Assembly (NCBI RefSeq): GCF_000619825.1
Contig: NZ_JHUW01000006.1
Coordinates: 310,001-374,000 of the forward strand
Source: Prevotella sp. MA2016
GTDB lineage: Bacteria > Bacteroidota > Bacteroidia > Bacteroidales > Bacteroidaceae
Length of the DNA: 64,000 bases
Direction: 5' to 3'
Below are positions 59,101 to 64,000 of the stretch, piece after piece. The position numbers and the translations under genes are program-made. How positions within the stretch are numbered: the first letter of the stretch is position 1; each line of letters starts with the position of its first letter. Under the pieces are notes generated by a model. It worked only from the letters and a program-made list of their open reading frames with translations, did no database searches and was not told the DNA's origin.

Positions 59101-60153
59101 ATCTTTAAGCGTTTCTATCAGTTGGATAACCAAACAAAAGCGATTGTAAACTATGGTACAGGTATTGGACTCTATTATGCACGCCGACTGGCTGAACTGC
59201 ATCACGGAACGTTGACTGCTGGTAACCGTGATGGCGGCGAAGGGGCTGTGTTTACCCTGGTTTATCCCATGAACGAAGAGGCATATTCCGATGCAGAGCG
59301 CCGACCATTGGAAGGCGATAATACGTTGGCTGTCGGTGCCCAGTTGTCCACTACCACCTATCAACCTTCACCTATTACCCATCACCAGGATGAAGACGAC
59401 AGACCAACCATCCTTGTTGTTGATGATGATACAGAAATCATCAACTATATGCGGATGCTCTTCTCGCATGATTATCGTTTGATAACCTGTCTTGATGCCG
59501 ATACGGCGCTCGAAGAGATGAGGGCCGAAGAACCAAATATTGTCTTGAGCGATGTGGCCATGCCTGGCAAGGATGGTTACCAGCTGTGTCAGGAAATCAA
59601 GCAGGATATTCAGTTGAGTCATATTCCAGTTATCCTTGTTACGGCCAAGGTTACGGCCGAGAATCAGGTTGAGGGTTTGAGTGTGGGTGCTGATGCCTAT
59701 GTGACTAAGCCCTTTGAGCCCGCAGTGCTCTCTGCACTCATCCAGTCGCAACTCAAGAACCGTGATCGTGTGCGCAAGTTGCTTACCAATGCCACCACCA
59801 CCGAGGATGAGGGTGTTGATAATGCCCTTTCAGAGCAGGATAAGCACTTCATGGAGGAACTCTATAAGCTGATGGAAGAAGAACTGTCGAATTCAGAACT
59901 CGATGTAACCCGTATCACCAAGATGCTCTACATATCACGCACTAAACTCTATTATAAGATAAAAGGTTTGACAGGCGAGACGCCTAGTAATTTCTTCCGC
60001 ACCTACAAGCTGAACCGCGCTGCCGAACTGTTGAAGGGCGGTAAGCATACAGTGGCTGAGATTGCTGATATGACGGGTTTTAGTACCCAGAGTCACTTCT
60101 CGGTAGTATTCAAAAAGCAGTTTGGCGTCACACCTTCCGAATACAAAGGGTAG
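56119..60153 (+). CDS. Hybrid two-component system regulator (HTCS)
   Basis: 1,344-aa single-chain sensor and regulator of the third locus. Order: N-terminal membrane or lipoprotein-like segment (LVLMMLGCQRRG); two runs of Reg_prop propeller blades (about 50-690; DGYLWIGTFRGLNRYDGHEY, NIWIGTVSNGLL, NLWISTMKGLNRL); Y_Y_Y domain (about 700-772; FSISYTALDFGEYERVHYYY, GFDNDWIDAG); transmembrane helix (about 778-800); histidine kinase with His837 in FFANIAHEFRTPL; ATPase (LSNAMKFTPRGG, DTGKGIPEEHMENIFKRFYQ, GTGIGLYYARRL); receiver with Asp1145 in IVLSDVAMPGKDG; C-terminal AraC HTH (LDVTRITKMLYISRTKLYYK, IADMTGFSTQSHFSVVFKKQ). Binds an oligosaccharide in the periplasm and activates the adjacent operon; the ligand is unknown. 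Confidence 0.96.
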   Translation: MTNRNRKPVFAVLFCAVLVLMMLGCQRRGTDSTTLDKDEEHDLVVATELSNSRVQCIAEDADGYLWIGTFRGLNRYDGHEYHQYFCTFDSLGLPDNQIQSLLCDQQGRLWVATVNGVCRYTRQDNFESIPMQTSNRNARKLLMDSKGRIFAYNGMELLAYDEQHHIFLSKFNRTKTNQTWGDCFIDGADNILMVGSDNLQVINGETFKQKAEVKAGQQLGFYFFELLPNGLLLCSGNGTLLLYDTKSQQQIPLSVEIQDRLTTHNSVLQAACLLDNNTILLSTSRNGLFELNLLTHTLKGQADANFSLPVPDAYVTKIFQDSRKNVWLGTYDKGLFADYYYKEKFGGSDNYLNRVIENSSVLAVAIDKQANLWISTLLKGVFVYHSTTQKAEHIEIAGLPAGEKKNAITNIFCDRDGLLWLSTTSGVMKCQYDGTKLNILSQWQLPPTMCFEQTDDGTVWAASSTTYIFGFKPGCNEPEAKQAFNVDFTFIPSLLKLKDGSMLISAFYQPITKMNPQTGKLSALDIPSMQRCIRRSVYIPTDMLQDAKGNIWIGTVSNGLLCFHPHTNEVRRIAGLSCSDVGSIEEDQQGNLWISTMKGLNRLDPKTGTITALYKADGLAGDEFADRASCQLPNGSLVFGGTDGITMFNPADIDTLRNIPLKFSHLKIHNQMVRPTKDGPIESMLDNCQEIRLKHSENSFSISYTALDFGEYERVHYYYKLEGFDNDWIDAGSRHAAGYANLPSGHYTFRVRITDSASDEASSDERRISVIVEPAPMFAWWAWLIYLALGMLLAWYLYRNAKRVVAARRAARKAEMEKEQELRTNQMNMSFFANIAHEFRTPLTMIAGPVGLLAKSDSIRGEERSLLIIAQRSIQRMFKLVNQLMDFNKLENDTLRLSVEQIDVVKQMNDICDTFEFNAKEKGLTLSRCGMEDQLMAWTDGDKLEKIVSNLLSNAMKFTPRGGRIDVHLDVVDDKVKVTIVDTGKGIPEEHMENIFKRFYQLDNQTKAIVNYGTGIGLYYARRLAELHHGTLTAGNRDGGEGAVFTLVYPMNEEAYSDAERRPLEGDNTLAVGAQLSTTTYQPSPITHHQDEDDRPTILVVDDDTEIINYMRMLFSHDYRLITCLDADTALEEMRAEEPNIVLSDVAMPGKDGYQLCQEIKQDIQLSHIPVILVTAKVTAENQVEGLSVGADAYVTKPFEPAVLSALIQSQLKNRDRVRKLLTNATTTEDEGVDNALSEQDKHFMEELYKLMEEELSNSELDVTRITKMLYISRTKLYYKIKGLTGETPSNFFRTYKLNRAAELLKGGKHTVAEIADMTGFSTQSHFSVVFKKQFGVTPSEYKG

Positions 60154-60158
60154 GGCTA

Positions 60159-60172
60159 TGCAATCGTTTGCC
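60159..60172 (+). promoter_or_regulatory. LacI-type operator 3, neopullulanase-like GH13 promoter
   Basis: TGCAATCGTTTGCC agrees with operator 1 at 12 of 14 positions. It ends 55 bp before the -7 element at 60228, with AACAAC at 60206-60211. Confidence 0.7.
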
Positions 60173-60227
60173 ACAGCTATGTGATGGGATTTTTTTCTTG
60201 ATGAGAACAACGTATCAGAAAAATCCC

Positions 60228-60235
60228 TATCTTTG
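60228..60235 (+). promoter_or_regulatory. -7 element of the neopullulanase-like GH13 gene
   Basis: TATCTTTG followed by CAGC. AACAAC is exactly 16 bp upstream. A four-codon open frame (ATG at 60240, stop at 60252-60254) lies in the leader before the real start at 60263. Confidence 0.72.
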
Positions 60236-60262
60236 CAGCATGAGAATAAACTAAGAACAAAA

Positions 60263-62194
60263 ATGAAACGGATTTTATTAGCAACCGCCATCTTGATGGC
60301 AAATGTCTTGACAATGAGTGCAGCAAAGAAACAAGTGATTGACCGTATTGAACCAACCGACTGGTACGTAGGTATGAAAAATCCTCAGGTACAGTTGATG
60401 GTGTATGGGCAGGGTGTCCGCGATGTGTCTAGTGTAACCACCGATTATCCAGGTGCTGTCATCGACAGTATCGTTCGACTTGATTCGCCCAACTACTTGT
60501 TGGTTTATATGAATTTGCGTGATGCGCAGCCTGGCACGATGGTATTGAACTTTGGAAAGACCAAGGTGCAGTATCAGCTCAAGCAGCGTGAGATGAGTGG
60601 TGATAAGCGTATGGGATTTACCAATGCCGATGTGCTTTATATGTTGATGCCCGACCGTTTTGCTCAAGGCGCAAACCATCCTAAGCAAGTTAAAGGTATG
60701 CGCCACTATGTAGAGGATCGCTCAAAACCCAGTCTGCGTCACGGTGGTGACCTGAATGGTATTCGTGAGCATCTCGATTACTTCAAAGAGCTTGGCGTTA
60801 CAGCCCTTTGGTTCACACCTGTATTAGAGAACGACTCCCCAGATTCGGAGAATGGTCATTCTACTTATCATGGCTATGCTACCACCAATTATTATAAGGT
60901 GGACCCCCGTTTCGGTTCAAATGAGGATTACAAGCGCCTTTGTGATGAGGCTCATCAAAAAGGTTTGAAGATTGTGATGGATATGATTTTCAATCACAGT
61001 GGCTTTGAGCATCCCTGGACTCATGATATGCCTAGCAAGGACTGGCTTAACACGCCTGAGTGGTTGGCTGAAAAACAATGTGGTCGCGACCCGATGACTG
61101 GTTTTACAGCCAATGCTGATGGTTCTGAGCCTGCTAAGAGTGCTTATCTGCAAACCAGCTATAAGCTTATGCCTGTTGTTGACCCATATGCAGCCAAAGT
61201 AGATTTGAAGGAGACCGTAGAAGGCTGGTTCGTTCCCTCTATGCCTGACCTGAATCAGCATAACCCTCATCTGATGCGTTATCTCATCCAGAATTCTATC
61301 TGGTGGATTGAAACTGTTGGTATCGATGGCATCCGTATGGATACCTATCCTTATGCCTATGCCGATGCGATGGCTCAGTGGATGAAGGAACTCGACGACG
61401 AGTATCCTCATTTTAATACCGTTGGCGAAACATGGGTGACAGAGCCTGCTTATACGGCTGCTTGGCAGAAAGATTCAAAACTCTCGGAGAAAAACAGCTA
61501 TCTGAAGACAGTGATGGACTTTAGCTTCTTTGATAAGCTGGGACAGGCACGAGATGAAGAAACTGATGGCTGGTGGAAGGGCCTGAACCGTCTCTACAAC
61601 TCGTTTGTTTACGATTATCTCTATCCTAATCCTTCGAGTGTGATGGCCTTTATCGAGAACCACGATACCGACCGTTACCTGGGTAATGGTAAAGATACCC
61701 TCGCCCTGAAGCAGGCTTTGGCGTTGTTGCTCACCGTAAATCGTATTCCTCAACTGTATTATGGTACGGAAGTGCTGATGAATGGTACTAAGGAGAAAAC
61801 CGATGGTAATGTGCGAAAGGACTTCCCCGGCGGATTCCCTGGTGATACACATAACTGTTTTACTAAGGAAGGTCGTACACAGAGTGAACAGGCCATGTTT
61901 ACCTGGCTCTCTCGCCTGTTGCACTGGCGTCAGGGTAACGATGTGATTATCAAGGGTAAGCAGATACAGTTTACACCATTTAATGGTATCTACGTCATTG
62001 CACGTCAGTACGGGGGTAAGACAGCACTGACAGTTTTGAATGGAACATCACAGCCTGCAACGTTTGATGTTAGACGCTATGCAGAAGTGATTGGTAAGAC
62101 AACAAAGGCTAAGGATATCCTGACTAATCGTTATTATGATTTATCGAAGAATATGGAGCTAAAGTCACGTCAGTCGCTCATTCTTGAATTTTAA
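60263..62194 (+). CDS. GH13 neopullulanase/cyclomaltodextrinase-type enzyme (SusA-like)
   Basis: 643-aa enzyme hydrolysing maltodextrins, cyclodextrins or pullulan, probably in the periplasm. Start taken at 60263 (MKRILLATAILMANVLTMSA signal); the frame is open further upstream, but that part overlaps the -7 element. The N-terminal domain (VIDRIEPTDWYVGMKNPQVQ, LMVYGQGVRDV) is of the cyclomaltodextrinase type. GH13 residues: MPDRFA, MDMIFNHSG, GIRMDTYPY (nucleophile Asp360), TVGETWV (acid/base Glu389), ENHDTDR (Asp468). A C-terminal beta domain ends the protein. Single gene under operator 3, so linked to the starch locus 22 kb away; terminator at 62212. Confidence 0.93.
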   Translation: MKRILLATAILMANVLTMSAAKKQVIDRIEPTDWYVGMKNPQVQLMVYGQGVRDVSSVTTDYPGAVIDSIVRLDSPNYLLVYMNLRDAQPGTMVLNFGKTKVQYQLKQREMSGDKRMGFTNADVLYMLMPDRFAQGANHPKQVKGMRHYVEDRSKPSLRHGGDLNGIREHLDYFKELGVTALWFTPVLENDSPDSENGHSTYHGYATTNYYKVDPRFGSNEDYKRLCDEAHQKGLKIVMDMIFNHSGFEHPWTHDMPSKDWLNTPEWLAEKQCGRDPMTGFTANADGSEPAKSAYLQTSYKLMPVVDPYAAKVDLKETVEGWFVPSMPDLNQHNPHLMRYLIQNSIWWIETVGIDGIRMDTYPYAYADAMAQWMKELDDEYPHFNTVGETWVTEPAYTAAWQKDSKLSEKNSYLKTVMDFSFFDKLGQARDEETDGWWKGLNRLYNSFVYDYLYPNPSSVMAFIENHDTDRYLGNGKDTLALKQALALLLTVNRIPQLYYGTEVLMNGTKEKTDGNVRKDFPGGFPGDTHNCFTKEGRTQSEQAMFTWLSRLLHWRQGNDVIIKGKQIQFTPFNGIYVIARQYGGKTALTVLNGTSQPATFDVRRYAEVIGKTTKAKDILTNRYYDLSKNMELKSRQSLILEF

Positions 62195-62211
62195 ATAAAT
62201 CAAACAGAAAG

Positions 62212-62245
62212 GATTCCCTCCCGCCATGCAGGAGGGAATCTTTTT
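62212..62245. terminator. Terminator between convergent GH13 and GH43 genes
   Basis: GATTCCCTCC (62212-62221) pairs with GGAGGGAATC (62231-62240), 9-nt loop, then TTTTT. On the minus strand the stem is followed by CTTTCTGTTT, so it may work in both directions. Confidence 0.88.
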
Positions 62246-62247
62246 GT

Positions 62248-63699
62248 TTAGCGCTTCTTGAAATTCCACTTAGAGTTGTCTGAGTTGAAATCATATTTAG
62301 CGAGTGTAGGTGTAGAGTCACCAGCAGAGTAGAGACAGAGTTCTTTGTTTACACCCTCCTGGCCGGGGATGGCCTTAGGCATGATGCGGTAAGTACCATC
62401 TGTCAGCTGCTCAATGCGCCAAAGCTGTTCGTCGGCACCTGTATAGGCGGGAACGGTTGTTACTTCCTTATTGGCTGTAGCTGCCAAAGCACGCTCTGTA
62501 CCCTCGATGGTAATCTTGAAATAGGGATTGCTCAGATAACCACCGGCAGAGTCAACAGGAGTAATGGTCCAGCGCTGGTGAGGACGATTCATATAATCAC
62601 AGATGCGAGCGGGAATATCACCTTTAGGCCAATTTCCGATTACTTCGGCAAGTGTCTGGTTGGCAATTGGCTTTACAGGCTGTTCCATCTGGTTGCGGTT
62701 GAACCAACCCTGACGCTCCTGCTGCATACGCACGAAATCAACAGTCAGTTCCAATGCATAACCACGGCGCTCTGACTCAATCCAGAAGTTGCCGCCCTTG
62801 AAGTTATCGCCGGCAACAGGCCAGCCATTCTTCCAAACGATAGGTCGTACTGCCAATACCGAACGACCGCTCTGCTCGAAGTCGGCCTCCCAGTGGAACG
62901 ACATCACCTCAACACCTTCGTCAACGATGAAACGTCCAAAGTGTCCAGCACCGCAGGCACGGTCTTCAGCTGCAATCACCATCTTACCGCCGCCATGGTA
63001 CATGTCACGACCTACATTGTCGAGATAAGGTCCTTCTACGTTGCGTGAACGGCCCACTACAATATTATAAGTAGAGTTCACACCATCACAGCAAGTGCCG
63101 TGGGTTCCCAGCAGATAGTACCAACCATCGCGATACATCAAGTCAGAAGCCTCACAGTCGATGGCGATATCTTTCTCCTTATTACCCTTTTTGCGGAAGC
63201 CCGTTTTTGGGTCGAGCTCTATCAGACGGATAGTGCCGAAATAAGTACCATAGCTTACCCACAGGCGGCCTGTTGTAGGATCTAACAAGAGACCTGGGTC
63301 GATAGCATCCTGATCCTCCATGCCGTCAGAGGCACAAACCTCTACAGCCTCACTCCACTTGAAGTCGGGTGATTTGGGGTCGAGGGTTTTGTTCCACATG
63401 GTGAGGATTCGTCCTGCATGTCCGCCACCCAGTCCGCCGCCTGTAGCACCATAGATGCAGAGGTAACGATCGCCAATCTTCAGTACATCGGGGGCAGCGC
63501 CGCCGCCAGGACGGTCGGCTCCGCTATGCCAGCTCCAGCCATCGTCGGTGATGATACCGCCGCCACCAGTTCCAAAAGTGTAGTATTTGCCATCGCACTC
63601 AGCCAGTGTCGAGGGGTCGTGAATATAAGGAGCGCCAATCTGCGCATTAGCGGCAGCTGCTACAGCGAGTGCCGCCAGTATTGTATGAAGTCTTTTCAT
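62248..63699 (-). CDS. GH43-family glycosidase with C-terminal trefoil-like domain
   Basis: About 483-aa secreted enzyme; start at MKRLHTILAALAVAAAANAQ (63699), since the TTG upstream lies in a repeat array. GH43 propeller acids: Asp28 (YIHDPSTL), Asp134 (DAIDPGLLLD) and Glu183 (DCEASDLMY). Blades GGAAPDVLKIGDRYLCIYGA and RLWVSYGTYFGTIRLIEL are arabinanase-like. From about residue 330 a second domain follows (YFKITIEGTERALAATANKE, EQLWRIEQLTDGTYRIMPKA), with repeated Q/E-LW-type strands as in ricin-like beta-trefoils. Probably an arabinan- or arabinogalactan-acting exo-enzyme. Spaced 26 bp after another secreted protein. Confidence 0.85.
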   Translation of the reverse strand: MKRLHTILAALAVAAAANAQIGAPYIHDPSTLAECDGKYYTFGTGGGGIITDDGWSWHSGADRPGGGAAPDVLKIGDRYLCIYGATGGGLGGGHAGRILTMWNKTLDPKSPDFKWSEAVEVCASDGMEDQDAIDPGLLLDPTTGRLWVSYGTYFGTIRLIELDPKTGFRKKGNKEKDIAIDCEASDLMYRDGWYYLLGTHGTCCDGVNSTYNIVVGRSRNVEGPYLDNVGRDMYHGGGKMVIAAEDRACGAGHFGRFIVDEGVEVMSFHWEADFEQSGRSVLAVRPIVWKNGWPVAGDNFKGGNFWIESERRGYALELTVDFVRMQQERQGWFNRNQMEQPVKPIANQTLAEVIGNWPKGDIPARICDYMNRPHQRWTITPVDSAGGYLSNPYFKITIEGTERALAATANKEVTTVPAYTGADEQLWRIEQLTDGTYRIMPKAIPGQEGVNKELCLYSAGDSTPTLAKYDFNSDNSKWNFKKR

Positions 63700-63704
63700 A
63701 ATTA

Positions 63705-63731
63705 TCAATTGTCAATTTTCAATTATCAATT
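63705..63731 (-). repeat. 7-bp tandem repeat, GH43 upstream spacer
   Basis: TCAATT recurs at 63705, 63712, 63719 and 63726, a strict 7-bp period. In gene sense AATTGAT-AATTGAA-AATTGAC-AATTGAT runs from the stop of the upstream gene to AATTATG with the GH43 start. Confidence 0.75.
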
Positions 63732-64000
63732 CTTAACTACCTTGTAGTTTGTAACAGGATTACCTTTCTCATCGAGGAAACGAACGCAGAAGTCGCTCAT
63801 GCCTGGACCGTTGATGACGGCTCCACGTAGGATGTTACGTCCTTTCTTCAGGGTGAGGCGTGCCGACATGGCGTCGTCCTTTACCATACGGCGGTCGCCA
63901 GAGAGCAACAATGCTTCCTCGCCATTGAGCCACCACATAGAGGCTGAGTTAGAACCTACAGCCAGACGTACATTCTCGATGTCCTCATCGCAGTCGATGA
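63726..64000 (-). CDS. C-terminal end of a secreted protein, truncated by the window edge
   Basis: The frame is open to base 64000 (reading IDCDEDIENVRLAVGSNSAS before MWWLNGEEALLLSGDRRMVK), so only about the last 91 codons are visible. VRLAVGSNSASMWWLNGEEA, RLTLKKGRNILRGAVING and DFCVRFLDEKGNPVTNYKVV form a jelly-roll (galactose-binding-like) C-terminal module often attached to glycoside hydrolases and esterases of Bacteroidetes. The catalytic part is outside the window, so no enzyme class can be given. It precedes the GH43 gene on the same strand and is probably in its operon. Confidence 0.6.
   Translation of the reverse strand, partial: IDCDEDIENVRLAVGSNSASMWWLNGEEALLLSGDRRMVKDDAMSARLTLKKGRNILRGAVINGPGMSDFCVRFLDEKGNPVTNYKVVKN

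Overview
The window looks like chromosomal DNA of a Prevotella-like member of the Bacteroidales. The reasons are three SusC/SusD pairs with lipoprotein partners, a hybrid two-component regulator, promoters of the Bacteroidetes type (TAnnTTTG at -7), a PorU/PorV pair of the type IX secretion system, and a base composition near 47-48% GC by eye. It is dominated by plant-polysaccharide use, with a few housekeeping genes between.

Layout. 2-4463: the end of purL and a pair of short chromate-transporter (CHR) genes. 4543-6899: a LacI-type regulator and an MFS sugar transporter of the maltose type. 6896-21971: an arabinan locus, made of a membrane regulator (propeller plus AraC HTH), SusC, SusD, a three-repeat surface lipoprotein and three GH43 enzymes. 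22118-26418 (minus): a probable metal-uptake operon with a TonB-dependent receptor, two DUF4625-like lipoproteins, a Cys/His-rich small membrane protein and a P-loop kinase-like protein carrying a signal peptide. 26554-29114: a convergent GH53/GH30 galactanase pair. 29319-38403: a starch locus with SusC, SusD, SusE-like and SusF-like proteins and a GH13 alpha-amylase. 38408-40461 (minus): two glycosyltransferases. About 40657-40901: a candidate non-coding RNA. 40900-46410 (minus): ispF, porV, porU and a fumarylacetoacetate-hydrolase gene. 46618-55874 (minus): a third SusC/SusD locus with an unknown lipoprotein, a CE1-like esterase and a GH3 enzyme, with a divergent hybrid two-component regulator at 56119-60153. 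60263-62194: a neopullulanase-like GH13. 62248-64000 (minus): a GH43 gene and the tail of another secreted protein.

How they work together. Arabinan, galactan and starch are bound and cut at the cell surface, imported by the SusC/SusD pairs and trimmed in the periplasm. Three separate promoters (starch susC, alpha-amylase, neopullulanase-like GH13) share one layout: a LacI-type palindrome close to TGCAAACGTTTGCA, then AAYAAC, then TATCTTTGCA, with spacings equal to within one base. This ties the dispersed starch genes into one regulon, and the LacI protein at 4543 beside the maltose-type transporter is the obvious candidate for its regulator. The alpha-amylase and one GH43 end in tails resembling type IX sorting signals, which fits the PorU/PorV genes in the same window.

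Other points: many spacers between co-directional genes are arrays of degenerate 7-8 bp repeats that run into the next start codon; three well-formed promoters lie only 8 bp from their ATG; the secreted P-loop protein and the standalone RNA candidate are the least explained elements. No CRISPR array, transposase, tRNA or rRNA was seen.
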